Source: WGAB01 sp964406105
Lineage (GTDB): Bacteria; Hydrothermota; Hydrothermia; WGAB01
Length of the DNA: 64,000 nucleotides
Assembly: GCA_964406105.1 (NCBI GenBank)
Contig: CAYOQK010000022.1
Coordinates: 1 to 64,000 of the forward strand
Direction of reading: 5' to 3'
A program made the position numbers and the translations under genes. The notes beneath the pieces were generated by a model. The model was given only the letters and a program-made list of their open reading frames with translations. It was not told where the DNA came from and did no database searches. Positions 17,365 through 26,529 of this stretch are shown here, in pieces (within the stretch, counting starts at the first letter, position 1; every line of letters begins with the position of its first letter).

Positions 17365-19689
17365 CTATGCGAAACCCTTTTCCTTAAGGGCTCGGTACAC
17401 CTTTTCCGGCGTGATGGGGATCTCAAAAAACCGGATGCCGATGGCATCGTAGAGGGCGTTGGCGATCGCTGGAGCGGGCCCATTGATGCCCACCTCAGCC
17501 ACGGACTTCGCCCCGAAGGGGCCGGTTTCCTCGTAGGAATCCACGATGATCGTGGTGATCTTCGGCAAATCGCGCAGGGTGGGGATCTTGTAGTCCTCAA
17601 AGTTCACGTTCACGGTACGGCCCTGAGAATCAAAGCGGAACTCTTCCATCAAGGCAAAGGAGATGCCGTTGAGCACCGCCCCCTCCACCTGGCCCTCCAC
17701 CAACTTGGGGTTGATGGGGGTGCCACAGTCCACCGCGGATACGAAGTGCACCACCTCCACCTCGCCGGTTTTTAGGTCCACCTCCACCTCGGCGAATTGG
17801 GCGATGAAGGGGGGAGGGGATTCATGCACGATATGGGACGCCGTAGCCTGGATCTGGAACTGGTTTCGCTGATACAAACTGTAATGGGCCACTTGGGCAT
17901 AGGACACCCGCTGGCCCGTGGCCCGGTGCACGACGTGGCCCTCCTCCACCTCCAGTTGGTCTTCGCGGACCTCCAGCATCTCGGCGGCCACCTTCAGAAT
18001 CTGGCGGCGGATCTCCAGGGCGCATTTGCGCACGGCCTCCCCGGACAGGTACGTGGTGGAGGACGCATACGCTCCCACATCAAAGGGCGTGAGATCGGTA
18101 TCCGAGGACCGCACGATGATCATCTCCACTGGGATGTCCAGGACCTCAGCGGCGATCTGCGCCAGCACCGTATCGGAGCCGGTTCCGAGATCCGTGGCCC
18201 CCACGTGCAGGTTAAAGGACCCGTCGTCGTTCATCTTCATGTAGGCGCTGCCCATGTCAATCTCTGGGATGGCCGAGCCCTGCATAGCCGCCATCATGCC
18301 CACCCCCCGAACCCGATGGGGGGCCACCTGGATTCGCTTGCCGCGCTTCTCATCCCAGCCGATGGCCTTTGCCCCCAGGTCCAAACAGGCGTCCAAACGG
18401 CACGAGCGGATCACCTGCTCTACCCCTTCGCGGCCCTCACCCAGGGCTTTGAACACCTCGGAGGTTTCTCCAGTACGGATGTGCCAGCGCTTGTAGTACT
18501 CCACCACGTCCATCCCCAACTGGCGGGCGATGATGTCAATCTGTTGGCCCAGGGCAAAGTAGCCCTGGGTGGCCCCGTAGCCGCGATAGGCACCCCCCAC
18601 CGGTAGGTTGGTGTACACAGAACGACCCCGGAACCGAAGGTGGGGGATCTTGTTGAAAAGGGGCAGCACTTTGGATCCCGTGTTGGTGAGCACCGTTAAG
18701 GCATGGGAGCCGTAGGCGCCCGCGTTCATCAGGGCGTCCATCTCTAACGCGAGGATGGCACCATCGGCCTTTCGCACCCCGGTTTTCAACCGAAGTTTCA
18801 TTTCGTGTCGGGTTCGGGTGGCAAAGAACACCTCGGCCCGACTCAACACGAGTTTGGAGGCTCGGCCGGTACGCCATGTGGCCAAGCCCACCAGGGGCTC
18901 CAAGAGCACCTCCTGCTTGCCGCCAAATCCACCCCCGATCCGGGGTTTGATCACCCGGATCTTCCGCAGGGGAATCCCCAGCACCATGGCGGTGATGCGG
19001 CGGGCGTGGAAGGGCACCTGGGTGGTGGAAAGGATCACCAACCGCCCCCTCTCGTCCAGGTAGGCAGCGGCGGCGTGGGGTTCCAAGGCACAATGACTGG
19101 CGTAGGGAGTGCGATACTCATGTTCCACGATGAAATCGGCCTCTTGGAACCCTTGGGCCAGGTTGCCATAAGAGAACTCCACTTCGGCGGCCAGGTTCCG
19201 CGAAGGGTCGTAAGGCACGGGGATCCGGGCGAATTCGTCGTCGGTGTGGACCTTTGGGGCGTCGGGATCCAAAGCCCGTTCCATGTCCAACACGGGTTCC
19301 AACACGCGGTACTCCACGTGAATCCGTTTGAGGGCTTCCTCGGCGATCTCTGGCGTTTCTGCAGCCACCATGGCCACCCGATCCCCCACAAAGCGCACCT
19401 TACGGTCAAAGAGCACCGTATCGTAGGGTGAGGGTTCTGGATACCCTTGGCCTGCGGTGGTGTGCAGCACCCGGGGCACGTTGCCATGGTGGAACACGGC
19501 CACCACCCCGTCCATCGCCTCGGCCTCCGAAGGATCTATGCGCAGGATCTCGGCGTGCGCATGGGGCGAGTACAGGATCTTCAGATACAGGGGATCCTTT
19601 AGGTCAAAGTCGTCGGTAAACCGGGCCGTGCCGGTGGCCAAGGACACCGCATCCACCTTTTCCACAGATTTCCGAACCCGCTTAAACAT
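17365..19689 (-). CDS. Molybdenum hydroxylase (xanthine dehydrogenase family) large, molybdopterin-binding subunit
   Basis: A 774-residue molybdopterin subunit. Residues 1-110 form the aldehyde-oxidase a/b-hammerhead domain (TGTARFTDDF, YSPHAHAEI). The cofactor-binding part shows RIGGGFGGKQE, GGAYRGYGATQG, ATDLGTGSDTV and GPFGAKSVAEVGING, in which a Glu sits where the catalytic base is expected. The carbon-monoxide-dehydrogenase loop AYRCSFR is absent. It hydroxylates an aldehyde or N-heterocycle by oxygen transfer from water; the substrate cannot be assigned. It is the third gene of the operon and overlaps the [2Fe-2S] gene by 8 bp. Confidence 0.9.
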   Translation of the reverse strand: MFKRVRKSVEKVDAVSLATGTARFTDDFDLKDPLYLKILYSPHAHAEILRIDPSEAEAMDGVVAVFHHGNVPRVLHTTAGQGYPEPSPYDTVLFDRKVRFVGDRVAMVAAETPEIAEEALKRIHVEYRVLEPVLDMERALDPDAPKVHTDDEFARIPVPYDPSRNLAAEVEFSYGNLAQGFQEADFIVEHEYRTPYASHCALEPHAAAAYLDERGRLVILSTTQVPFHARRITAMVLGIPLRKIRVIKPRIGGGFGGKQEVLLEPLVGLATWRTGRASKLVLSRAEVFFATRTRHEMKLRLKTGVRKADGAILALEMDALMNAGAYGSHALTVLTNTGSKVLPLFNKIPHLRFRGRSVYTNLPVGGAYRGYGATQGYFALGQQIDIIARQLGMDVVEYYKRWHIRTGETSEVFKALGEGREGVEQVIRSCRLDACLDLGAKAIGWDEKRGKRIQVAPHRVRGVGMMAAMQGSAIPEIDMGSAYMKMNDDGSFNLHVGATDLGTGSDTVLAQIAAEVLDIPVEMIIVRSSDTDLTPFDVGAYASSTTYLSGEAVRKCALEIRRQILKVAAEMLEVREDQLEVEEGHVVHRATGQRVSYAQVAHYSLYQRNQFQIQATASHIVHESPPPFIAQFAEVEVDLKTGEVEVVHFVSAVDCGTPINPKLVEGQVEGAVLNGISFALMEEFRFDSQGRTVNVNFEDYKIPTLRDLPKITTIIVDSYEETGPFGAKSVAEVGINGPAPAIANALYDAIGIRFFEIPITPEKVYRALKEKGFA

Positions 19690-20149
19690 GGTCTTTCAAC
19701 CTCTTGGCCGCCAACTTTACCCCTTCCAGAATCTTCACGTAGCCGGTGCACCGGCACAGATGGCCGTCCAGCGCTTGGCGGATTTCCTCATCGGTGGGGT
19801 CCGGGTTCTGTTGGAGCAAGGCATAGGTGCTGACCACAATGCCCGGCGTACAGAACCCACACTGCACCGCCCCGGCTTCGGCCAAGGCCTTTTGGATGGG
19901 GTGGGGGTGGTGCACCGTTCCCAGCCCCTGGGAGGTGAGGATCGGGATCTCCTGGGCTGTGGCAGCCAAAACCTGGCACGAGGGCACCGGCACCCCGTCC
20001 AGGAGCACCGCACAGGCACCGCACAGGCCATCATCGCACCCGTGTTTGACCTCGGTAAACCCGTTTTCCCGAAGCACCTCCAACAGGGTCGCCTCAGGCC
20101 GAAACTCCAACTCCCAAACCTCTCCGTTGATCAGGAACCGCCCCTTCAT
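19682..20149 (-). CDS. Molybdenum hydroxylase [2Fe-2S] subunit
   Basis: A 155-residue small subunit. The plant-type [2Fe-2S] cluster ligands lie in KHGCDDGLCGACAVLLDG, and the second all-helical cluster domain has QCGFCTPG and HLCRCTGY. It carries electrons from the molybdenum centre to the FAD subunit. It overlaps the FAD-subunit gene by 4 bp and the large-subunit gene by 8 bp. Confidence 0.95.
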   Translation of the reverse strand: MKGRFLINGEVWELEFRPEATLLEVLRENGFTEVKHGCDDGLCGACAVLLDGVPVPSCQVLAATAQEIPILTSQGLGTVHHPHPIQKALAEAGAVQCGFCTPGIVVSTYALLQQNPDPTDEEIRQALDGHLCRCTGYVKILEGVKLAAKRLKDHV

Positions 20150-20964
20150 GCGGATCCTCCCAAGAGCTGTACAAGGCCCCGAGCCAGATACACCCGGGCC
20201 AGATGCTGTTGATACTCTGGAGACCCCATGCGTTTATGGGCATAGAACTCGGCGGAAAGACGGTGGGCAACGGCCTCGGGATCTACCCGGTCTACCCACG
20301 CTCCCTCCAGGGTTTCCATAACCTCGTGTACCTCGGTCCACTTGCCACGGGTACCGAACAGCACAACCCGAGGATCCCGAACCCTGTCCGCCTCTATCCG
20401 CAGCAGCACAGCCAGGGTAAAGGCGGGTAGATCGTTACGGGTGCGTACAGCGCGGAAAAAGTAGGCCCGCCCTGGGTACGGTGCATAGCGGATCTCGGTG
20501 ATCAAGGTTCCCCGGTGCACCTCAGGAGTAGCCAGGTACTCGGCCACGGGCATCTCGCCCGTGTGCCGGCCCTGGAGCACCACCCGGGCGCGGAGAGCCA
20601 ACAGGGGAGCCAAAAGGTCAGACCACGGAGGTGCCATGGCCACGCTGCCGCCCAAGGTGATCCGGTTCCGAAGGAGCTGGGTGGAAGACTGGGAAAGGGC
20701 TTGAACCAAAACGCCGTGGGGTTCATGGGGATAGAGCTGTTTCACGGTCTCGGAAAAGGTCAACATGGCCCCAAGGCGGACCTCCTGGGGCGTGTAGGAA
20801 AAGGCCTTAAGCGGGAGCCGATGCAGGGCCACCAGGCCCTGAAAGGCCCGTAAGGAGCCACGCAGAAGTCCTGTGCCGCCGCCATGGGGGGCCACCCCTT
20901 CCCGAGAGAGGAGCCGCACCGCCTCGTCCACCGTATCCGGGAAGAACCACTCCAAAGACGCCAT
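20146..20964 (-). CDS. Molybdenum hydroxylase FAD-binding subunit
   Basis: A 272-residue FAD subunit starting at the ATG at 20964. Homology begins at WFFPDTVDEAV; the FAD-binding loops appear as APHGGGTGLL and as LLRNRITLGGSVAMAPPWSD. It has no cysteine-rich insert of the kind found in 4-hydroxybenzoyl-CoA reductase. It would pass electrons to NAD or another acceptor. It heads the three-gene operon FAD-FeS-Mo and has an excellent promoter that places the RNA start at the ATG. No XdhC-type or other cofactor-insertion gene is adjacent. Confidence 0.88.
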   Translation of the reverse strand: MASLEWFFPDTVDEAVRLLSREGVAPHGGGTGLLRGSLRAFQGLVALHRLPLKAFSYTPQEVRLGAMLTFSETVKQLYPHEPHGVLVQALSQSSTQLLRNRITLGGSVAMAPPWSDLLAPLLALRARVVLQGRHTGEMPVAEYLATPEVHRGTLITEIRYAPYPGRAYFFRAVRTRNDLPAFTLAVLLRIEADRVRDPRVVLFGTRGKWTEVHEVMETLEGAWVDRVDPEAVAHRLSAEFYAHKRMGSPEYQQHLARVYLARGLVQLLGGSA

Positions 20965-20971
20965 CGGCCAT

Positions 20972-21000
20972 AGCATAGCGGCCACTTGCACCCTTGTCAA
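20972..21000 (-). promoter_or_regulatory. Promoter of the molybdenum hydroxylase operon, leaderless
   Basis: On the minus strand TTGACA (20995-21000, perfect -35) is followed after 17 bp by TATGCT (20972-20977). The ATG at 20964 begins 7 nt after the -10, so the RNA should start at the start codon. No Shine-Dalgarno sequence is present. Confidence 0.8.
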
Positions 21001-21055
21001 CCAAAACCACGCAAAACCAAAGCAGGGAACCGCTTTACAAATCCCCAAGATGTTC

Positions 21056-21084
21056 TTGCACTCTGGCACAAGGACGCCGATAAT
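21056..21084 (+). promoter_or_regulatory. Promoter of the AI-2E-family transporter gene
   Basis: TTGCAC (21056-21061) and GATAAT (21079-21084) are 17 bp apart. The ATG at 21099 is 14 nt after the -10, giving a leader of only a few nucleotides with no ribosome site. It diverges from the molybdenum hydroxylase promoter. Confidence 0.7.
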
Positions 21085-21098
21085 AAGCCCGAATTGCC

Positions 21099-22262
21099 AT
21101 GAACATCCTGCACGTGTTCCTTGCCTTCGTGCTCTTGGCGCTGTCCATCGCCTTTGGCATTGACCGGGCCCTATGGCCCCTCATGTTCTCCCTGCTCGCC
21201 CTCTTGGCCCTTTACGAGAACCGCCAATCCCCTGGCTTTCGGGTGCCCTTCCTGCTCTCCGTGCTGTTCACCCTGTACTTCCTGTTCTCCCGGTTCCAAA
21301 TGGTGTTCGTTCCCCTTTTCTTCGGGATTCTGTTGGCCTTTCTCCTGGACCCGGTGGTCACCTTCCTTCGGCAACGGGCCCGGATCCCTCGGGCCGCAAG
21401 TGCCCTTACTTTGCTCCTCCTGTTCCTGATCCTCATGCTGGGCCTGGTGGGGGGCCTTACGGCTCAGGCCCTGAGCCAAGCGGCCTCCCTGCTGTCGGCC
21501 TCCCCCCGACTCCTGCAGCAGGTGTTTGACCAACTGAACCGCCTTCTGCAAGACACGGGCTGGCTCACCCATTTCGGCCCCATCAACCTGCAGGAAGAGT
21601 TCTTCCGAGGACTGGCACACCAAATTAGCCAATTGCCCGCCCGCGCGTTCTCCGTGATGAACCTTCTGATCTTCTTCCTGCTCACCTTGGTGGTGGCCTT
21701 TTACCTGCTGGTGGATCTGGAACGGCTCACCCAATGGGCCCGAAACCTGGCCCTGAACCTTGGGGTGAGCCCCGAACTCCTGCACATGGCCGGCGAGGTG
21801 AAACACATCCTGCACCGGTACTTTCGGGGCCAAGTGTTGGACGCCACAGCCGTGGGCCTGCTCACCGGCATCGCCCTGGCCCTTTTGGGAATCCGGTTTG
21901 CCACCCTCTTGGGAGTACTGGCTGGCGTGATGAACCTGGTGCCTACCCTTGGGTTCTGGATCAGTTTCATCCCCGCCCTGCTCGTGGGCCTGATGGAGCC
22001 CTCCCCCTGGATGGGCCTGCTGAAGGTGGTGGCCGTGTACGGTGGCGTGCAGGCCCTGGAAAGCAGCTTCCTCGCACCGCGGATCATCGGGGGCTCCGTG
22101 GGCCTGCACCCCCTGGTGATCTTCTTCGCCCTGCTCATCGGGGCAGAACTGCTGGGCGTGCTGGGCATGCTGCTGGCCGTGCCCACCGCCGCTCTGATCA
22201 AAAGCCTGCTGGAAACCTACGGCCCCTTGGCCCACCAACCCAAGGCACCCCTTAAGGACTGA
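21099..22262 (+). CDS. AI-2E family transporter (PerM/YdiK-like) membrane protein
   Basis: A 387-residue polytopic membrane protein with two short N-terminal helices, a helical pair near residues 60-120, a soluble loop near 125-190 and a C-terminal membrane block. Family features include FFGILLAFLLDPVVTFL, a MNLVPTLGFWISFIPALLVGL block and GGSVGLHPLVIFFALLIGAELLGVLGMLLAVPTAALIKSLL near the end (read in parts). Members have been implicated in autoinducer-2 export or Na+/H+ exchange; the substrate here is unknown. It is transcribed away from the molybdenum hydroxylase operon. Confidence 0.87.
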   Translation: MNILHVFLAFVLLALSIAFGIDRALWPLMFSLLALLALYENRQSPGFRVPFLLSVLFTLYFLFSRFQMVFVPLFFGILLAFLLDPVVTFLRQRARIPRAASALTLLLLFLILMLGLVGGLTAQALSQAASLLSASPRLLQQVFDQLNRLLQDTGWLTHFGPINLQEEFFRGLAHQISQLPARAFSVMNLLIFFLLTLVVAFYLLVDLERLTQWARNLALNLGVSPELLHMAGEVKHILHRYFRGQVLDATAVGLLTGIALALLGIRFATLLGVLAGVMNLVPTLGFWISFIPALLVGLMEPSPWMGLLKVVAVYGGVQALESSFLAPRIIGGSVGLHPLVIFFALLIGAELLGVLGMLLAVPTAALIKSLLETYGPLAHQPKAPLKD

Positions 22263-22320
22263 GTTCTTGAGAAGCCACCTGTATCATTCCCCCACAGACG
22301 CACTCAAAGGAGGTGTTTCC

Positions 22321-22635
22321 ATGAATCCAGAAAAACCCGCCTTTCAGGTGGAATTGCCCGAGGATCAGGGCGCAGGGGTATATGCCAACCTGGTGATGAT
22401 TGCCCACTCCCCCTCCGAGTTCATCCTGGACTTCGCCCGGCAAATGCCAGGCCTACCCAAGGCCAAGGTGGTCTCCCGCATCATCATGACCCCTCAGCAC
22501 GCCAAACTCCTGCTCCAGGCCCTGGAAGCCAACATCAAGAAGTACGAAGAACGGTTTGGCACCATCAAGATCCCCGGTACCCGCGAACGACGCATCGGTT
22601 TCACCCAAGAACCCGAAGGGGGCGAGGGATCGTGA
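22321..22635 (+). CDS. DUF3467 family protein
   Basis: A 104-residue cytoplasmic protein. The ATG at 22321 is preceded by AAAGGAGGTG; the frame upstream is unsupported. The body (YANLVMIAHSPSEFILDF, VVSRIIMTPQHAKLLLQAL, NIKKYEERFG) matches DUF3467, a small family of unknown function. The stop overlaps the GTG start of the next gene (GTGA), so it is co-translated with a secreted transglutaminase-like protein. Confidence 0.85.
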   Translation: MNPEKPAFQVELPEDQGAGVYANLVMIAHSPSEFILDFARQMPGLPKAKVVSRIIMTPQHAKLLLQALEANIKKYEERFGTIKIPGTRERRIGFTQEPEGGEGS

Positions 22636-24017
22636 ACCCGCGGCGCCTCTGGGCCTTCCTCTCGCTCGCCCTGCTGGCCCTGAGCCCAGCCCACGCCTCC
22701 AAACCCCTGGAGGCCTGGTACGGTTTGTACCTGCAAGGGGCCAAGGTGGGCTACTCCTATTGGCGATTGGAACCCACAGCCTCGGGCTTCCGGCTCACCG
22801 AACGCACCACCGTGGACCTCAATATGCTGGGGATGCCCAAACGCTTGAGCACCCACACCCAGGCCGAACTCACCCCCAGAGCCGAACTGCGACGGTTCAC
22901 CTTCCGCCTGGAATCCCCAGACCAAAACCTGAACCTCACCGGCCAGGTTCGGAACCATGTGGTGGAACTCTCCGGCAAACGCCTGGACACCGGTGGACTT
23001 CCCGCGGTTTTGAACGCCATGGTGCCGGTGGTGCTTCACCGGAACCCCCGGCTGCAGGCCTTTGCCTTGGTGGATCCCAGCACCTTCACCGTGTCGCCGG
23101 CCAGCGTGGAACACCTGGGCCAGGATACCCTTACCGTGGCCGGACAGCGGCACACCGCCCAGGTGTTCCGCATCGCATACCTGGGCACCGAAAACCGGCT
23201 GTACCTGGACACAGAAACCGGCCTGCTGCTTAAGGAGACCTCTCCCATGGCCATGACCACGGTGCTGGAACCCCAAGAACAAGCCCTGCAACTGGGCGGC
23301 CAACGCATTGACATCCTGCGGCTGTTCTCTATCCAACCCGTGGGCCTGGAAGGACCGATCCATCAGTACCGTTATCTCAAATTGGAACTCACCGGGCTGC
23401 CGGATCCTACCGAGGTCCCCCTGGACCTCTCCTTTGCCAGCCAACGATTGGTGGAACGCCAGGGGAACCGAGCCGTGCTGGAGATCCTGAAACCCGAGAT
23501 CCCCCAGGGCACAAACTCCTCTCCCCTGCCCGAATCGTTGCGGGTGTACCTGGAGCCTACCGACGCCTTGCAGGTGGATGATCCCGAGATCCAGAACCTG
23601 GCGCGCCAACTCACGGCAGGGATCACCGACCCCGTAGAAAAGGCCCGCCGCATCCTGGATTACGTGTACCGCTCCTTGGAAAAACGGCCCTCCGTTACCC
23701 TGCCCACGGCCTTAGAGGTGCTGCATCAAGGGTACGGCGATTGCAACGAGCACTCCGTGCTGTTCGCAGCCCTGGCTCGCGCTGCCGGTGTGCCCACCCG
23801 GATCACCGTGGGCCTGGTGTACCAGGGCGACGCTTACTATTACCACGCCTGGGATGCCGTGTATGCCCACGGCCAATGGTTCTTCGTGGACCCCGTGATG
23901 GGAGAGTTCCCAGCCAGCATCGGCCACATCCTGCTGAAGATCGGCGGCATTGAAGAACAAGCCCGCCTACTGCCCATTGTGGGCGTGCTGCGGATTCGGG
24001 TGCTGGATGCCCGATGA
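22632..24017 (+). CDS. Secreted transglutaminase-like (papain-fold) protein
   Basis: A 461-residue protein with a signal peptide (LWAFLSLALLALSPAHA) and a C-terminal transglutaminase-core domain. The triad is clear: Cys371 in YGDCNEHSVLFAALAR, His405 in YYYHAWDAVY and Asp420 in WFFVDPVMG. Residues about 25-320 form a beta-rich region with no motif that I recognise. Such exported proteins are usually proteases or peptide cyclases rather than cross-linkers; the substrate is unknown. GTG start overlapping the DUF3467 stop; its own stop overlaps the GT9 start (ATGA). Confidence 0.85.
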   Translation: MNPRRLWAFLSLALLALSPAHASKPLEAWYGLYLQGAKVGYSYWRLEPTASGFRLTERTTVDLNMLGMPKRLSTHTQAELTPRAELRRFTFRLESPDQNLNLTGQVRNHVVELSGKRLDTGGLPAVLNAMVPVVLHRNPRLQAFALVDPSTFTVSPASVEHLGQDTLTVAGQRHTAQVFRIAYLGTENRLYLDTETGLLLKETSPMAMTTVLEPQEQALQLGGQRIDILRLFSIQPVGLEGPIHQYRYLKLELTGLPDPTEVPLDLSFASQRLVERQGNRAVLEILKPEIPQGTNSSPLPESLRVYLEPTDALQVDDPEIQNLARQLTAGITDPVEKARRILDYVYRSLEKRPSVTLPTALEVLHQGYGDCNEHSVLFAALARAAGVPTRITVGLVYQGDAYYYHAWDAVYAHGQWFFVDPVMGEFPASIGHILLKIGGIEEQARLLPIVGVLRIRVLDAR

Positions 24018-24991
24018 AGGTGCTGGTACGGCTGCCCAACTGGCTCGGGGATGTGGCCATGTCGCTCCCTCTGCTGGCCACACTGCGCGAACACGCCGAT
24101 CCCCTCACCCTGGTGGTCCGTGCGCCCTACAAACCCCTGGTGCGTGAGTGGGGCGAAACGCTGGCCTTCCAAGGATACCGAGACTTGGCCCGCATCTCCT
24201 GGCAACTCCGGCGCCGCCGATACGACGCCGGCCTGGTGTTGCCGCCCTCCTTCTCCTCGGCCCTGTTCCTGCGACTGGCCGCTCCCCGACGGCTCATCGG
24301 GTACGCCTCGGACTTCCGCTCCTGGTTGCTGAGCCATCGGCTACCCGGGCCCCGAGGACACCGCCACTATGTGCAAGAAACCCTGGCCTTCTTGGAACCC
24401 CTCGGGATCCCGACCCCTCCTTGGCCTCCCCAACCCCTCCGGTACCGGTTTTCCACCTACGAAGAGGTTGAGTACCGAACCCGGTTCCGCGAGGCAAACC
24501 TGGAACCCGGCACCTACGTGGTCATTGCCCCCTTTGCAGCCTTCGGCAGTGCCAAAGAATGGGGCCTGGAGAGATTCCGCCAGGTGGCCCAGCGCTTGCT
24601 GGACCAGGGGCTCCAGGTGGTCTGGACCGGAAGTCCCCAAGAGGCCCATCGCGCAGGCACCCTTCCGGGCTTGAACTGGATCGGCCGAACCCCGATGCGG
24701 TTCCTGGTGTACCTTCTTCAGCACGCCCGTTTGGTGATCGGCAACGATTCCGGTGTGCCTCATCTGGCCGACGTGCTGGGCACCCCCACCCTGATGATCT
24801 TTGGTCCTACGGATCCCACCTGGACGCGTCCCCTGCACGGCCGATTCCTGGTGCACACCCTGAGTTGCAGTTTCTGCGGTGCCCGTGAATGCCCTCTCCA
24901 GCATCACGGCTGCATGGCCACCATCACCCCCGAGCAGGTCACCGCCGTGGCCTTGCAGATGATGCACCATGACCCTGCACGAAGCCCTTGA
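24014..24991 (+). CDS. Family 9 glycosyltransferase (lipopolysaccharide heptosyltransferase-like)
   Basis: A 325-residue GT-B protein of the ADP-heptose:LPS heptosyltransferase family. The N-terminus VLVRLPNWLGDVAMSLPLL is the WaaF-type motif; the sugar-nucleotide part has VIAPFAAFGSAKEW, and VIGNDSGVPHLADVLGTPTL with IFGPTDP is the family signature. A cysteine-rich tail (SCSFCGARECPLQHHGC) is also common in the family. It probably extends LPS inner core on the cytoplasmic face of the membrane. It overlaps the DNA ligase gene by 23 bp. Confidence 0.92.
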   Translation: MKVLVRLPNWLGDVAMSLPLLATLREHADPLTLVVRAPYKPLVREWGETLAFQGYRDLARISWQLRRRRYDAGLVLPPSFSSALFLRLAAPRRLIGYASDFRSWLLSHRLPGPRGHRHYVQETLAFLEPLGIPTPPWPPQPLRYRFSTYEEVEYRTRFREANLEPGTYVVIAPFAAFGSAKEWGLERFRQVAQRLLDQGLQVVWTGSPQEAHRAGTLPGLNWIGRTPMRFLVYLLQHARLVIGNDSGVPHLADVLGTPTLMIFGPTDPTWTRPLHGRFLVHTLSCSFCGARECPLQHHGCMATITPEQVTAVALQMMHHDPARSP

Positions 24992-26483
24992 GGTACGCCA
25001 AGCCCTCCAAAAAACCCGGCGGCGGCGTGAAAAGGTGGCCCTTTTGGCGGATTTCCTCCGGCGATTGCCCCAGGGGCTGGAGGACATCGCTGTGGCCCTG
25101 TGGACGGGCACCCTGCCCTGGGGCCGCTCTGGGGTGGGGCCCGGGATCCTCCGCCAGGCATGGCAGAACCTGCCCGAGGGGCAGGATCACCTGGGCTTAG
25201 CCGATCTCCGGGAACGCTTGCGGCTGATCGCCCAGGCCAAGGGCACCGCCGAAAAGGCCCGGCTCCTTCGGGAAACCCTACGACCCCTGTCCCACCAGGG
25301 CCGCCGCTGGATCGCTGAGGTGCTGCTGGGCGAGGTACGACAGGGAGCCGGGGAACGCACCCTCCTGGAGGCCATTGCCCAAGCCTTTGATCTTCCCCTG
25401 AGCACTGTGCAACAGGCCTATCTCTACGGCACCCCCTTGGCCGATTTGATCCGCCAAGCCCGCCAAGGTCAAGTACACCCAGAGCCCCGTCTGTTCACTC
25501 CCCTAAGGCCCATGCTGGCCACTCCCGCAGCCAGCCTGGAGCTCGCCCATCAGGAGCTGGGTGGCGAAGGCCTGTACGAGTTCAAACTGGACGGCGCACG
25601 GTTCCAGGCTCACCGGTGGGGCTCAGAGGTGCGAGTGTTCTCCAGGCATCTGCGCGACATCACTGCCTCGGTACCGGAGATCGTAGAGGCCGTCCTCCGG
25701 TTGCCGGCCCAACGCCTCATCTTGGAGGGTGAGGCCGTGGCCCTGGACCGCCAGGGCCGCCCGGTGCCCTTCCAGGTGTTCATGCGACGTTTCGGCCGCA
25801 AAAAGGCCATAGACCAAGCCCGGCGGCATATGCCCTTGGTTCCCTTCTTCTTTGACCTGGTGTATCTGGAGGGCGATCTGACGGCCGAGCCCTTAGAACA
25901 TCGCCGCCGTCTGCTCCACACCCTGGTGCCAGAGCCACAACGGGTGCCCTCTCAACGGATCCGTCGCCTTGAAGAGGCCGAAGCCTTCTACCAGAGGGCC
26001 TTGGAATGGGGGGCCGAGGGCCTCATGGCCAAACGCCTGGACGCTCCCTATGTGGTAGGGGAACGGGTGGGCCTGTGGCTCAAAATCAAGCCCGCAGAAA
26101 CCGCGGACTGCATCATCATTGCCGCCGAATGGGGACACGGCCGCCGCAGGGGGTGGCTCTCCAACCTGCATCTGGCCGTGTGGAATCCCGAGCGTACCCA
26201 GCTCTTGCCCGTGGGGAAAACCTTCAAAGGCCTCACCGACCGCGATCTGGCTTGGCTCACCCAGGAACTCCTGAAACGCAAGGTGGCCGAGGAACCCGGC
26301 ATCGTGTACGTACGTCCGGAAATCGTGGTGGAAATCGCTTACAGCGAGGTGCAGCAAAGCCCTCGGTACCCCTCCGGTGTGGCCCTGCGCTTCGCTCGGG
26401 TCAAACGCTTTCGCCCCGACAAGCCCCCTCAAGAGGCCTCCACCCTGGCCGATCTGTTGGCCCACACGCGCCCCTCCACGTAG
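24969..26483 (+). CDS. ATP-dependent DNA ligase (archaeal/LigB type)
   Basis: A 504-residue ligase. Residues 1-170 are the helical DNA-binding domain, and the nucleotidyltransferase motif I is YEFKLDGAR with nucleophile Lys206. Other motifs are VFSRHLRDIT (III region), LILEGEAVAL (motif IIIa region), EGLMAKRLDAPY (IV) and GLWLKIKP (V), followed by an OB-fold with WGHGRRRGWLSNLHLAVW. The length and the N-terminal domain resemble archaeal replicative and actinobacterial LigB enzymes rather than LigD or NAD-dependent LigA. It seals nicks using ATP. It starts inside the heptosyltransferase gene; a start this deep is supported by the ligase N-terminal domain. Confidence 0.92.
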   Translation: MTLHEALEVRQALQKTRRRREKVALLADFLRRLPQGLEDIAVALWTGTLPWGRSGVGPGILRQAWQNLPEGQDHLGLADLRERLRLIAQAKGTAEKARLLRETLRPLSHQGRRWIAEVLLGEVRQGAGERTLLEAIAQAFDLPLSTVQQAYLYGTPLADLIRQARQGQVHPEPRLFTPLRPMLATPAASLELAHQELGGEGLYEFKLDGARFQAHRWGSEVRVFSRHLRDITASVPEIVEAVLRLPAQRLILEGEAVALDRQGRPVPFQVFMRRFGRKKAIDQARRHMPLVPFFFDLVYLEGDLTAEPLEHRRRLLHTLVPEPQRVPSQRIRRLEEAEAFYQRALEWGAEGLMAKRLDAPYVVGERVGLWLKIKPAETADCIIIAAEWGHGRRRGWLSNLHLAVWNPERTQLLPVGKTFKGLTDRDLAWLTQELLKRKVAEEPGIVYVRPEIVVEIAYSEVQQSPRYPSGVALRFARVKRFRPDKPPQEASTLADLLAHTRPST

Positions 26484-26499
26484 CCCCTTCAGATCGGTG

Positions 26500-26505
26500 T
26501 AAACT
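26500..26505 (+). promoter_or_regulatory. Possible -10 element
   Basis: TAAACT, in the context GTGTAAACTT seen before other genes in the window, lies 24 nt before the ATG at 26530. GGAGGTG lies between. No -35 match was found. Confidence 0.3.
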
Positions 26506-26529
26506 TGAGGCCGAAACCGGAGGTGACCG

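Noticed and set aside
17365..19689. Aerobic carbon-monoxide dehydrogenase large subunit
   Set aside because: The AYRCSFR active-site loop of CoxL is not present; the equivalent block reads GAYRGYGATQG.
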